Positions 45,268-54,460 of a stretch of 64,000 nucleotides of DNA are shown here, piece after piece. The stretch is from assembly GCA_002898535.1 (NCBI GenBank), contig BEHN01000014.1, positions 1 through 64,000 on the forward strand, given 5' to 3'. This stretch comes from a bacterium HR11. GTDB taxonomy: Bacteria > Acidobacteriota > HRBIN11. The notes beneath the pieces were generated by a model that saw nothing but the letters and a program-made list of their open reading frames with translations, made no database searches and was not told where the DNA came from. Numbering within the stretch: the first letter of the stretch is position 1; the number at the start of each line of letters is the position of its first letter. The position numbers were made by a program, and so were the translations under genes.

Positions 45268-45702
45268 ATGAAGGATACGACTCCCAGGACCCAGCGTCGT
45301 GGACGGTTGACTCGCAATCCGGAAGCTACCCTAAAGCGGGCAACGACCGTCATGTTTCGGCGGGACCCGACCCTGCGGCGCATCGTCGAGGTGTTTCGGG
45401 CCGCCGGGGCGCAGACCATCGTCCTCTTCGGCTCACGGGCTCGGGGGGACGCCACGCCGGCTAGTGATTACGATGTCGTCGTCGTCATGCGTCGGTGCCG
45501 ACGCAATTACGTGGACCGACTTCTCGACCTGGGCCCGGTGGTCCGCCGGGTCGGTCGTCCGATGAATCTCATCGTTTATACGCCGGCCGAGTTTCGACGG
45601 GTCCTCCGGGATTCAGTCTTCGGAGACATCTTGAAGGCGGATGGGATTATTCTGTATGAAGGTGACGGAAGCGCTTCGTTGGTTTCAGACGGCCGTCGAT
45701 AA
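45268..45702 (+). CDS. Minimal nucleotidyltransferase (MNT), antitoxin-like
   Basis: 144 residues from the ATG at 45268; a shorter start at 45352 (MFRRDPTLRRIV) is possible. VLFGSRARGDATPASDYDVVVVM is the GSx(n)DxD pol-beta nucleotidyltransferase motif. MNT proteins paired with HEPN proteins act as toxin-antitoxin modules, the MNT often AMPylating the HEPN protein. Overlaps the HEPN gene by 47 bp. Confidence 0.88.
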   Translation: MKDTTPRTQRRGRLTRNPEATLKRATTVMFRRDPTLRRIVEVFRAAGAQTIVLFGSRARGDATPASDYDVVVVMRRCRRNYVDRLLDLGPVVRRVGRPMNLIVYTPAEFRRVLRDSVFGDILKADGIILYEGDGSASLVSDGRR

Positions 45703-46090
45703 TTTCGAGCTGGCTCGGATGCTTCGCCGGGGACGGCATTACTGGGCCGCTTGCTTTCACGCCCAGCAAGCCGCAGAAATGGCCTTAAAGGCCATCTTGA
45801 TCGCTGGCTCCGGCCGGTTAGCCTTCACCCATTCAGTCTCGGACCTGATAGATCAGGCGATATCCGTGGAGCCCAAACTTCGAGCCGTTCAGGAAACGGC
45901 GTCCGACTTAGACCAATTTCATACGCCGACCCGGTACCCCGATGCTTTGCCAAGCCCCGTGATTCCAAGGCGCTTCTTCCGTCGCCGCCACGCGGAGTCT
46001 GCTTTGAAGACAGCCGGTCAGGTCCTTCAGATCGCCGAGGACTTTCTACGTCGGCAAGGCCTCGACGTAATGACGGGCGGGAGGTCGTAG
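45656..46090 (+). CDS. HEPN-domain protein, toxin-like partner of MNT
   Basis: 144 residues from the ATG at 45656, inside the MNT gene. All-helical; HYWAACFHAQQAAEMALKAIL is the HEPN signature. A possible Rx5H (RRRRHAE region near residue 117) exists, but the canonical RNase R-x4-6-H motif is not clear, as in many HEPN proteins of this subgroup. The pair lies directly behind the aldehyde dehydrogenase gene. Confidence 0.85.
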   Translation: MKVTEALRWFQTAVDNFELARMLRRGRHYWAACFHAQQAAEMALKAILIAGSGRLAFTHSVSDLIDQAISVEPKLRAVQETASDLDQFHTPTRYPDALPSPVIPRRFFRRRHAESALKTAGQVLQIAEDFLRRQGLDVMTGGRS

Positions 46091-46120
46091 TCGACGGCGC
46101 AGGCCGGCCCTGCGGCCATC

Positions 46121-46148
46121 CAATCTCACGAACCGAACGGCTCTGCTA
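46121..46148 (+). repeat. Partial R75 copy
   Basis: Only the conserved end is kept: TCTCACGAACCGAACGGC then TCTGCTA. It abuts the S9 peptidase stop codon and separates it from the convergent HEPN gene. Confidence 0.8.
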
Positions 46149-48212
46149 TTTCTCTACCTGCCCATCGGCCGACCTGCCTGTCGCCTTGACCTCCTGTCCC
46201 TTCAGCCACCGGTCGAACCACTCCAGGTTGTGCCGCATGGCGGCCCGGAGCAGGCGGGGCTCCTCGATGCCGTGGCCCTGCCGGGGGTAGAGGACGAACT
46301 GAACGGGCACGCCCCGCATCTTCAGGGCCGTGTAAAGCTCCCACGACTGAAGCGTCGGGACCCGCAGGTCCTTGTCGCCGTGCTGGATCAGCGTCGGAGT
46401 CCGGGCCTTCTCGACGTGATAGAGGGCCGACCGCTCCAAGTAAATGGCCTTGTCCTCCCACGGGGGCTTCCCGAAGTGGTTCACCATGAAGGGCGGGATG
46501 TCGGTCGTCCCGAACATGCTGAAGAGGTCCGTCACGCCGGCCCCGACGGAGGCGGCCTTGAAGCGGTCGGTTTGCGTGATGACCCAGGCCGTCATGTAGC
46601 CCCCGTAGCTCCAGCCCATGATGCCCATCCGGTCCGGGTCGGCCAGGCCCCGGTCGATGAGGGCCTGCACGCCGCTCAGGATGTCTTCGAAATCCTTGCC
46701 GCCCCAGTCCCGGAAGTTCATCTTGCGGAACCGCTCGCCGTACGCTCCGCTCCCCCGGGGATTCGGCAGGAACAGGAGGTAGCCCTCGTTGGCAAAGACC
46801 TGAATCGGGTAGACGCCCCGCCGGAGGCTGAAGGACCGGTTGAACACACCGGCCGGCCCCCCGTGGACGACGACCAGCAGGGGATACCGCCGGCCCGGTT
46901 CAAACCCGACGGGCTTCACGAGCAGACCTTCGACCTCTAAGCCGTCCGTACTCTTCCATCGGACGGTCTCGACGGCCCCGAGGGCAAACTCCCGGAGCTG
47001 GGGATTCATGTCGGTGACCCGCCGGACGTCGCCCCATCGGGGTCGTCCGTCCCGGACCGTCACGGCGGCCACGTGCACGTCGGGCGGATTCAGGGGGTCC
47101 TGCCGGAGGAAGGCCATCGTGCGACCGTCCCGAGACAGGCTCACGGACGTGTAGACGTCTTCGTCCGAGGGTAGACGGACGACCCGCCCGCCGGAGACCT
47201 CTACGGCGAAGACGGCGTTGCCGACTCCCTGGCCGGCCAGGAAGTAAATCCACCGACCGTCGGGCGACCACAGGAAGTCCTGAATTTCCTCGTCAAACGA
47301 CCGGGTGACGTTTCGAATGTCTCCGCCTGTCGGGGAGACGAGACAGATGTAAGTGTTGCCCGTCCAGTCGACCTTGCCGTCGCCCGACTCGAAGGCGATC
47401 CACCGGCCGTCCGGCGACCACCGGGGATTCGTGTCGAGGCCCGGCCGGTCCACGACCTTTTGAGGCGGCGCCGACCCGTCGGCCGGGACGACGTAGACGT
47501 CCGTCGCAAAGTTGTCCGGCACCTTGGGCGTCGGCTGGGCCGAAAAGGCCAGGAGCCGGCCGTCCGGGGACCAGTCGACCGAACGCACGTGGTACGGCGC
47601 GTCCGGCGTCAGATTGCGGGTCTCCTTAGTAGCGACATCGATCACGTACAGACGATTCCGCTTGAATTCCTGGTCCACGACCGTGTAGTCGCCCTCCTCT
47701 TCCTTGCGTTTCTTTTCAGCCTCGCTTTCAGGCTCAGGCGCGATGTAGGCGATCTTCGACCCGTCGGGGGACCACTCGAAGTCGGCGACGTCGGTCGGCG
47801 AATCGGTCAGACGGGTCGCCTCTCCGCCGGTCGGCGCAATCAACCAGATCTGCATTTTGCCGTCCCGGTTCGACAAGAAGGCCAGGCGACGTCCGTCGGG
47901 CGACCACTTCGGGTTCTCATCCCGCTTGGGCCCGTTCGTGAGCTGGACGGGCGAGGCGCCCGGCGACGTGGCGACGATCCAGACGTCCGTGTTGAAGAGG
48001 TTTTCCTTCAGGTCGGCCCGGGCCACGACGAAGGCGATGGCCCGACCGTCTGGTGACAGGACGGCCCGACTGACGGGGCGATACTGCAGGACATCATCAA
48101 TCGTGAGGGACTTTGAGGCCGGCGGAGCGGCGGCCGATAGGACGGCCCCGCCCCACCCGATCAGGGTCAGCCCCAAAAGGTATCGCCACCGACGATAGGA
48201 CACCCGCCTCAT
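46146..48212 (-). CDS. S9-family peptidase (acylaminoacyl/dipeptidyl peptidase type)
   Basis: 688 residues, exported (signal LLGLTLIGWGGAVLSAAAPP). N-terminal beta-propeller of TolB-like repeats (repeated WSPDGRR, SPDGS, WSPDGRW) and a C-terminal alpha/beta hydrolase with catalytic Ser in GWSYGGYM, Asp after GDKDLRVP and His in RQGHGIEEP. Cuts short peptides in the periplasm. The last residues (GRSADGQVEK) are encoded by GGCAGGTCGGC repeat words. Common in protein-degrading Acidobacteriota-like bacteria. Confidence 0.93.
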   Translation of the reverse strand: MRRVSYRRWRYLLGLTLIGWGGAVLSAAAPPASKSLTIDDVLQYRPVSRAVLSPDGRAIAFVVARADLKENLFNTDVWIVATSPGASPVQLTNGPKRDENPKWSPDGRRLAFLSNRDGKMQIWLIAPTGGEATRLTDSPTDVADFEWSPDGSKIAYIAPEPESEAEKKRKEEEGDYTVVDQEFKRNRLYVIDVATKETRNLTPDAPYHVRSVDWSPDGRLLAFSAQPTPKVPDNFATDVYVVPADGSAPPQKVVDRPGLDTNPRWSPDGRWIAFESGDGKVDWTGNTYICLVSPTGGDIRNVTRSFDEEIQDFLWSPDGRWIYFLAGQGVGNAVFAVEVSGGRVVRLPSDEDVYTSVSLSRDGRTMAFLRQDPLNPPDVHVAAVTVRDGRPRWGDVRRVTDMNPQLREFALGAVETVRWKSTDGLEVEGLLVKPVGFEPGRRYPLLVVVHGGPAGVFNRSFSLRRGVYPIQVFANEGYLLFLPNPRGSGAYGERFRKMNFRDWGGKDFEDILSGVQALIDRGLADPDRMGIMGWSYGGYMTAWVITQTDRFKAASVGAGVTDLFSMFGTTDIPPFMVNHFGKPPWEDKAIYLERSALYHVEKARTPTLIQHGDKDLRVPTLQSWELYTALKMRGVPVQFVLYPRQGHGIEEPRLLRAAMRHNLEWFDRWLKGQEVKATGRSADGQVEK

Positions 48213-48311
48213 CGAAGGTCCTCCCCCTTCAAGGTTCTCGGCGAATTCCCTATGCCCGGCGGGGCGGTCCGAGCCCCCACCATTCCAGGTCCCCCGGACG
48301 CCGGCCGGGTC

Positions 48312-49919
48312 CTACTGAGATTCCCCGGCCGGGCGCAGGTTCGCATACATCTGGAGGACCTGCTCGGGCCGGAATCGGCCGATGGCCCGCTGGAGCTGGG
48401 CCCACGCCTTGGCGTAGTTGACCTGGGCCTGGAGGAGTTGCTGTTCGGCCACGGCCAGGTCGTTTTGATACTGTAGGACGATGAAGTTCGTGCTCAGGCC
48501 GAGCTCCAGCTTCTTCTGCTCGGCGTCCAACTTTTCCCGCTGGAGCCGGACGGAAGCCTGGGCCGCCTCGTAGCTTTGCTGGGCCGCAATCAGGTCCCGG
48601 TAGGCGTTCCGGACCTGGAGGACGATGTTCTGCCGCTGGCGCTCCAGCTCGATGCGGGCCGTCTGGAGTTGGGCCTCCGTTTGGAGCAGGAGGCCCCGGG
48701 TCGCCGAGTCCTTCAAGGGCCAGGCCAGCTGAAAGCCGATGGACCACGTCGGGTACTTCCCGGCCAGGACCTGATGAAGCGAGTCCAAAGCACTTCCCGG
48801 GATGACCCGCAGGACCGTGGCGTTCGTGATGCCCCGGCTGAAGTCCAGAATCCGCTGGTCCCCGCCGAGGCCCGCCCAGCTATAGGCGGCGACCAGGTTC
48901 AACTGGGGGAGCCGCTGGTTCAGGGCCGCCCGGTACTGGTACTGGGCGGCGTCCAACTGGGCCTGGACGGCGACCAACTGGGGTCGCTCCCGGAAGGCGG
49001 CCTCGATGTAAGTCTCCAGCGTGTCCGGCGGGGTCGGGACGGGCGGCTCGTCCATCGGTTGCCAGACCTCGCCAGGCCGGTGCATCAGGCCCTCGATGGC
49101 CTCGACGAGGGCCTTCAGCCGGTCGGTCGCCGCCTGGAGCAGGTTCGTCGCCGTCACGACGTTTTGCCGGCGGGCGGCGACCTCCGCCTGGGCGGCCGTC
49201 CGCTCGATGGGCGCCTTGACGCCGACCTCGATCTGGACCTCCGTGTCCCGAAGGAGCTTCTCGGCCAGGGCCAGGGAGTTCTTCTGGACCTCCAGGTTCT
49301 TCTGGGCGAAGACCAGGTCCCAGTAGGCCTGGACGACCTGGAGGAGCAGGTCCATCTGGGCCTCCTCGAAGGCCTGGAGGCTCTGCTGGTGCCGCTTCTC
49401 GGCGGCCCGCAGGTTCGCCTGGGCGTTCCACGGGCCGAAGCCCCGCAGGAGGGGCTGGGTCACCTGGATGGACAGGCCGCTGTTGTACTGGGGGTTCAGG
49501 GAAGCAAAGAGGCTGTTTGTAGACGTGCGATTCTGGTTCATGTTGATGGCGATCTGCGTCCCCCAGGCGATCCGCTGGCTGAAGCCCAGACTCATGTTCG
49601 TCCGCCGTTGCTCGACGACGGGAGCGCCCGCCAGGACGGAGGCGCTCGGGTTCTGGGCGCTGTCGGCCAGGAAGTTCGCCGTCAGTTGGGGCTGAAAGGG
49701 CGCGCTCTCCTGATAGACGGTCGCCTCGGCGAACTCCGGCTGGAGACGGGCCAGCTGGAGGTCCAGATTTTTCTGAAGGGCCGACCGGATGAGGTCGCTC
49801 AAGCGGACGGGGACGACCGACGGCGCCGGAGCCGCCGTCTGGGCCGTCGCCAGCCTGACGGTACCCGTCCAAACCACGAGAAGTCCGAAGGATAAAATGA
49901 ACCACCGCATCGAACGCAT
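48312..49919 (-). CDS. TolC-family outer-membrane efflux protein
   Basis: 535 residues with signal peptide (FILSFGLLVVWTGTVRLATAQ). Two homologous halves of long alpha-helical hairpins (AEKRHQQSLQAFEEAQMDLLLQ and AEQKKLELGLSTNFIVLQYQNDL) plus barrel strands, typical of TolC. The C-terminal motif VNYAKAWAQLQRAIG matches. It could serve the YbhGFSR-type exporter at 9-14 kb, though it stands alone with no adaptor or pump gene beside it. Confidence 0.93.
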   Translation of the reverse strand: MRSMRWFILSFGLLVVWTGTVRLATAQTAAPAPSVVPVRLSDLIRSALQKNLDLQLARLQPEFAEATVYQESAPFQPQLTANFLADSAQNPSASVLAGAPVVEQRRTNMSLGFSQRIAWGTQIAINMNQNRTSTNSLFASLNPQYNSGLSIQVTQPLLRGFGPWNAQANLRAAEKRHQQSLQAFEEAQMDLLLQVVQAYWDLVFAQKNLEVQKNSLALAEKLLRDTEVQIEVGVKAPIERTAAQAEVAARRQNVVTATNLLQAATDRLKALVEAIEGLMHRPGEVWQPMDEPPVPTPPDTLETYIEAAFRERPQLVAVQAQLDAAQYQYRAALNQRLPQLNLVAAYSWAGLGGDQRILDFSRGITNATVLRVIPGSALDSLHQVLAGKYPTWSIGFQLAWPLKDSATRGLLLQTEAQLQTARIELERQRQNIVLQVRNAYRDLIAAQQSYEAAQASVRLQREKLDAEQKKLELGLSTNFIVLQYQNDLAVAEQQLLQAQVNYAKAWAQLQRAIGRFRPEQVLQMYANLRPAGESQ

Positions 49920-49935
49920 CGTCGTCCTCTCCCCT

Positions 49936-50105
49936 CACAGAGCCGTTCGGTTCGTGAGAATGGCATCGGGACGGCCTTTCCCACCGCCCGAAATAAAGGG
50001 CGAATAGCGAGTGGCGAATGGCGAATGGCGAATAGATCCCTATTTCCCTACCTCCCCATCGGCCGACCTGCCGACTGCCCAACTGCCGACCTACCCATCT
50101 GCAAT
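49936..50105. repeat. Minus R75 copy with word array
   Basis: R75 at 49936-49991 (starts CACAGAGCCGTTCGG) sits just upstream of the TolC gene start, followed by GCGAATGGCGAATGG words (about 49998-50030) and CTGCCGACTGCCC words to 50105. No right partner is visible. Confidence 0.82.
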
Positions 50106-50124
50106 GTAACGCCCCACCTCCCTT

Positions 50125-50850
50125 TCAGGTTTCATCCGGCTTGCGGGCCACGACCAGCCACGAAAGGCCGACCCACCCGCCCCGCAGGACCGGGACCCGG
50201 CGGACGATCGGCACGAGGCGGTCGAACCAGCGGGTCTGCCAGGGTTCGAGCCGCGTCCCCCGCCGGACCTTCCCCTGCCACCACCAGCCGACGATTCCTA
50301 AAGGATTGAAGGGCCACAGACGGACCACCTGGAACCCGGTCGCCCTCAGCTTGGAAAGGAGGTCCCTTTTCGGATACCGGCGAAAGTGACCGATGGCCCG
50401 GTCGACGGTCCCGTACAGCCACGGATGCGCCGGCACGAGGAGCAAGAGGTGCCCCCCCGGAGCCAGGGACCCGTAGATGCCCCTTAAGGCTTTCACGTCG
50501 TCCTCGATGTGTTCCAGGACGTTCAGGCACAGGACCGTGTCCGGCCGATTCCCATCGGGGGGCGTGAAGACCCGCGTCGCATCATGGAACGAGACAAAGA
50601 CGTGGGGCCAGTGACCCAAGCGCTCGGTCAGGACGCTTAACAGGGTCGAGTCGATGTCGGTCGCGTAAACGACCCGGCCCGGCAAACGCGCCATCTGCTC
50701 GGTAAAGTACCCCAGGCCGGCCCCGATCTCCAGGACGACCCGACCGACGTAAGGCCGGAGCTCATCCCATATCCACCGGTAGAGACGAGGCGCCTGGCTC
50801 ATCGCCACCAGCGTCGCATGGAGCGACCCGTTCAGCGTCGGCGCTTCCAT
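50125..50850 (-). CDS. Class I SAM-dependent methyltransferase
   Basis: 241 residues from the ATG at 50850 (AGAGGAG upstream). SAM-binding motif I VVLEIGAGLGYFTEQMA, motif II YATDIDSTLL, and DTVLCLNVLEHIEDD (post-I region). C-terminus is hydrophobic (VPVLRGGWVGLSWLVV). Similar to methyltransferases of lipid or glycan pathways; substrate unknown. Confidence 0.9.
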   Translation of the reverse strand: MEAPTLNGSLHATLVAMSQAPRLYRWIWDELRPYVGRVVLEIGAGLGYFTEQMARLPGRVVYATDIDSTLLSVLTERLGHWPHVFVSFHDATRVFTPPDGNRPDTVLCLNVLEHIEDDVKALRGIYGSLAPGGHLLLLVPAHPWLYGTVDRAIGHFRRYPKRDLLSKLRATGFQVVRLWPFNPLGIVGWWWQGKVRRGTRLEPWQTRWFDRLVPIVRRVPVLRGGWVGLSWLVVARKPDET

Positions 50851-51005
50851 CCGCTCCTCTCCGACAAAGCGGCGGGACGATAGGATAGGGTAGTCCCCCG
50901 AACGCATCGCGAGGGACGAACCATGATGCAGGAACGCCCCCTTCGCCGTTCGCTACTCGCCCCTACGCCCCGGCCACTACTTCGTGCCGCCGTCCCGTCG
51001 TCATC

Positions 51006-52364
51006 CTACCGATACAGCTGGACGAGCTCCTCAAAGTAGTAGTTGAAGACCTCGATGCCCCGCCGGGCCTGGTCCCAGTCGAAGTACTCGTTGGGGGCGT
51101 GATAGCCGTGCTCGGGCAGGCTCAGGCCCATCATCAGGATGGGCACGTCCAGGAGCTTCTTCATCGTCAGGACGGCCCCGATGGAGCCGCCCTCCCGGAT
51201 GAAGGCCGGCTCGGTACCCAATGCCCGCCGGACGGCCCGCCGGAGGGCATCCGCATGAGGGCCCTTGAACTCCCCGACATACGGGGCCAGCGACCCGTGG
51301 GGCCGGACCTCCACGAAGGGATTCAACTGACGCACGTAGTCGGCCAAGAGCTGGAAAACCTTCTCGGGGACCTGGTTCGGGACCAGCCGCATGCTGACCT
51401 TCGCCTCGGCCCAGTGGGGGATGACCGTCTTGATGCCGGGTCCCTGATAGCCGCCGGCGATGCCGTGGACCTCGAACGTCGGCCAGGCCCAGATCCGCTT
51501 GAGGAGCTCCCTGGGATCTTCCGTCCGGAGCCACCGGAAGCCGTAGGTCTTCCGGAAACGCTCGACGTCAAAGCCGGACCGCACGAAGTCGTCCAGCTCC
51601 TCCTCCGTCGGGGGGACGACGTCGTCATAAAAGTGCGGGATCTTGACCTCGCCGGTCACGGGGTCGAAGCATGCCATCAGGATACGGCACAGCTCGGCGA
51701 CGGGATTCGGGGCCGCCCCGCCGGTGACGCCCGAGTGAGCGTCCACCTCGGCCGTCCGAAGGTACAGGGTCGCCCCCTGCAGGCCCCGCAGACCGTAGTC
51801 GACCGACGGCCGGTCCCGGGAGATCCAGATGCTGTCCGAGACAAAGACGGACCGGACCCGGACCTCCGACCGATGCGCCTGTAGGCCCTCTTCAAAGTTC
51901 GGACTCCCGATTTCTTCTTCCAGCTCCCAGATAAAGTAGAAGTTCAAGGGGAGGCCCCGGTCATAGGCATACTTGGCCGCCAGCAGGCACGTCACGGCCG
52001 GCCCCTTGTCGTCCGTCGCCCCCCGACCGATGTAGCGGCCGTCCTCGACCCGAAGCCGGAAGGGGTCCGACTTCCACTCCGGCTCGTCGGCCGGCTGGAC
52101 GTCCAGGTGATTGTAAAACGCCAGGCCCGGATAGTCCGGCCCCCGTTCGAACCGACCGAATACGATGGGGTTCCCCGACGTCGGCCAGAGGCTGGCCTGA
52201 CCGCCCAGGGACCGAATCAGCTCGGCGGCCGTCTCGGCGCATCGCTGAATGTCCCCCTTCCGGGCCGGGTCGGCGCTGACGGTCGGGATCTCGACGAGTT
52301 CCCGCAAGAACCGCTCGAAGGTCGCCCGTTGAGACTCGGCGTACGCACGCACGTCCTCGCCCAT
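51006..52364 (-). CDS. M20-family metallopeptidase (dipeptidase/CNDP type)
   Basis: 452 residues from the ATG at 52364, preceded by GGAGGAGGT. Zinc ligands and catalytic residues in FYNHLDVQPADE, GRGATDDKG and WELEEEIGSPNF; lid-domain segment GGYQGPGIKTVIP. Cytoplasmic by lack of a signal peptide. Likely hydrolyses dipeptides or acts as an acetylornithine/succinyl-diaminopimelate-type deacylase; the dipeptidase reading is favoured by motif pattern. Confidence 0.93.
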   Translation of the reverse strand: MGEDVRAYAESQRATFERFLRELVEIPTVSADPARKGDIQRCAETAAELIRSLGGQASLWPTSGNPIVFGRFERGPDYPGLAFYNHLDVQPADEPEWKSDPFRLRVEDGRYIGRGATDDKGPAVTCLLAAKYAYDRGLPLNFYFIWELEEEIGSPNFEEGLQAHRSEVRVRSVFVSDSIWISRDRPSVDYGLRGLQGATLYLRTAEVDAHSGVTGGAAPNPVAELCRILMACFDPVTGEVKIPHFYDDVVPPTEEELDDFVRSGFDVERFRKTYGFRWLRTEDPRELLKRIWAWPTFEVHGIAGGYQGPGIKTVIPHWAEAKVSMRLVPNQVPEKVFQLLADYVRQLNPFVEVRPHGSLAPYVGEFKGPHADALRRAVRRALGTEPAFIREGGSIGAVLTMKKLLDVPILMMGLSLPEHGYHAPNEYFDWDQARRGIEVFNYYFEELVQLYR

Positions 52365-52897
52365 GACCACCTCCTCCGGGGAGACGGACAGGATACAGGA
52401 TGTGGGAGGCGGGATGCAAGAAGGATTGCGAATTTCGAATGGCAAATTGCGGATTGGAAGGGCAGGATGCGAAATGCGGCATGCGGGTTCCGGGTCCCAG
52501 GTCTGGGTCCGGGCGTCGGCCCGGCGCCGAGGCCTCTGGCCTGCGGGTTGGGCCGGTCGACCCTTTTCATCCCAGCCCCGCTCGCCCGAGCGGGGTCCGG
52601 AGCTATCCGGCTGTCCGGGAGTTCGGGAATTCGGCCGGTCGGGCCTGTTGCAAAACGCACCGCTGAGGCGCAGAGCACGCAGAGGCCGAGGGTGTTTCCT
52701 TCGATTTTTCTCGGCGCTCTCGGCGTCTCAGCGGTGGAATGGGGGTTTGGAAATACGCTATCGGGAGGCCCGCCGGGGCGGGGATGCGGCCTTTCGGCCG
52801 GCGCCGGCGGTCGGCGACAAAAGAGGGCGAAGAGTCGGGAAAATTTCCGGGAGAGCGCCGTCCGCCGCATGCTGTCGTTAGGCATTGCAGATGCGAG
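52365..52897. other. Intergenic region with imperfect inverted repeat and hairpin
   Basis: 533 bp. Degenerate GAATGGCAAATTGCG words lie at about 52430-52460, then CCCCGCTCgcccGAGCGGGG (about 52566-52585), then an imperfect long inverted repeat: CACCGCTGAGGCGCAGAG (52658 on) against CTCGGCGTCTCAGCGGTG (to about 52736) with a 25-base loop. Remainder has no visible gene. Confidence 0.6.
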
Positions 52898-53686
52898 TCA
52901 GACTATAAAGCCCTCGATAGCCTTCGCCATCTCGGCCGGCACTTCGTACATCGGGAAGTGGCTACGCGCTTCCAGCTTCGACACCTGAAACCAGGGACGG
53001 GCGGCCGCAAACGACTGCTGGGCCGCCAACCATCCAGGATCGTCCGGCTGGGCATAGAGATGCAAAACCGGCACCGGCGGGTCCAGGGCCGCGAGCGCCT
53101 GGAGGGGGCTCCCGGCCTTCGCATACGCAGCGCTGATCTCGCGGCCTGCGCGGGCCCACATCTCAAAGGGATACGAACCCATATCCTCGCGGACATAGTG
53201 CACCAACTCAGGGATGTCCAATCCCTGGAGCCACAGGGAGAAGAGTCGTTCGCGCGTTTGGTGCCATTGCGCAGGATCCTGGAGCGCTTGTAGCGCCCCA
53301 AGAAAGGGCGGCGGCGCTTCGAGGACGATCCAGTCGAGTAGCACAAGCTTGGGGATGCGGGGACCGAGCCTGCGGCGAAGTTCGATGGCGACCCAGCCGG
53401 CGTGGGACAGCGCGACCGGCACCACCTGCTCTGCCTGACTCGCATCGATCACGGCGAGCGCGTCGTCGGCCAGATCGCTGAATCCAAAATCAGTCGTGGG
53501 CCTTTCTGACTGTCCATGTCCGCGCCAGTCGAGGGCAAGCGTGCGTCTCTGCAGGACACAGCGCCGGGCGAGTTCGTCAAAGACCCTGCGACTCCCACAC
53601 CAACCGGGCATGAAGAGGAGCGCCGGCTCTCCCCGGCCATGGTCGTCGTAGCTGATTCGTATTCCGTGCGACTCAACGTGGGGCAT
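52898..53686 (-). CDS. Alpha/beta hydrolase resembling cofactor-free quinolone 2,4-dioxygenases
   Basis: 262 residues, GGGAGG before the ATG at 53686. The nucleophile elbow is ALSHAGWVAIEL, followed by LLDWIVLEAPPPFLGAL, DPAQWHQTRERLFSLWLQGLD, GREISAAYAKAGSPLQAL and HFPMYEVP. From memory this order closely resembles 3-hydroxy-4-oxoquinaldine 2,4-dioxygenase (HOD/QDO/AqdC), which cleaves hydroxyquinolones, including the Pseudomonas signal PQS in AqdC. Plain esterase is the alternative. Codon use looks slightly different from neighbours. Confidence 0.7.
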   Translation of the reverse strand: MPHVESHGIRISYDDHGRGEPALLFMPGWCGSRRVFDELARRCVLQRRTLALDWRGHGQSERPTTDFGFSDLADDALAVIDASQAEQVVPVALSHAGWVAIELRRRLGPRIPKLVLLDWIVLEAPPPFLGALQALQDPAQWHQTRERLFSLWLQGLDIPELVHYVREDMGSYPFEMWARAGREISAAYAKAGSPLQALAALDPPVPVLHLYAQPDDPGWLAAQQSFAAARPWFQVSKLEARSHFPMYEVPAEMAKAIEGFIV

Positions 53687-53869
53687 TTGAGATCCTCCCT
53701 TCTATGATTTCGTTATGATTTCGTCGGCCTGCCCGGGACGGGGACCTACTTCTCGGCCCCTTCACCGAGCCTTGTCCTGTCTGGTATCGATGGGCGGCCC
53801 GGCGAAGGGCGTCGGCCGGGGACAGGGCTCAGCCCTTACGCAGAGACGGCTTTGCATGGACGGATCACC

Positions 53870-54460
53870 CTACTCGCCTATCCCTGCCGGCGGTTCATAG
53901 TCCGGCACACGATTCCGAATCGGGGGAATCGTCCGCAGATAGGCGAAGATCGCCTTCAGGTCGGCGTCCGTCATGCGGCCTACGTTCTGCCAGGGCATCG
54001 GGGGCATGATGGGCCGGCCGGCGCCCATATGGCGGCCTGTTCGCATGGCCTTGATGAAGATCGCCTCGGTCCATGCCCCCAGACCCGTGTCCGGGTCTGG
54101 TGTCAAGTTCGCTCCGTAGGAGGTCCCCCACGGCCCCGCAAAGGCGGTGTTGGTCACGGCTCCGTACCAGCCCCAGGGCGCATCGACACGCGGCGGGACC
54201 GGCATCTTCAGGTCCTCGGGATGGCCCGATAAGAGCCGGGTCTCATCCGGGGCCGGTCCCTGGGGCTCCATCTTCCAGGGCGTGTGGCAGTCATTACAGT
54301 GGCTGATCGTCACCAGGTACCGGCCCCGGGCGACTTGGGCGGTCGAGTCCGGCGACGGAATGCCCCGCGTCAGACCGACCCATCCCAAAACGGCCATGGC
54401 CAGGCTGGCGGCCATTAGCACGAACATTGGCGTGAAGTTCAGTTTCTTGATCCAAGACAT
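53870..54460 (-). CDS. Membrane-anchored c-type cytochrome
   Basis: 196 residues from the ATG at 54460 (GGAGG upstream). N-terminal anchor or signal MFVLMAASLAMAVLGWVG; a single heme site CNDCH near residue 55; possible axial Met in GRPIMPPMPWQNVG. The layout is like cytochrome subunits that pair with dehydrogenases. No dehydrogenase adjoins. Its 106-bp leader is near-identical to that of the small lipoprotein gene at 55145-55357. Confidence 0.9.
   Translation of the reverse strand: MSWIKKLNFTPMFVLMAASLAMAVLGWVGLTRGIPSPDSTAQVARGRYLVTISHCNDCHTPWKMEPQGPAPDETRLLSGHPEDLKMPVPPRVDAPWGWYGAVTNTAFAGPWGTSYGANLTPDPDTGLGAWTEAIFIKAMRTGRHMGAGRPIMPPMPWQNVGRMTDADLKAIFAYLRTIPPIRNRVPDYEPPAGIGE

Noticed and set aside
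43662-45455. 597-codon minus-strand frame opposite the aldehyde dehydrogenase
   Set aside because: Antisense shadow of a gene with clear catalytic motifs.
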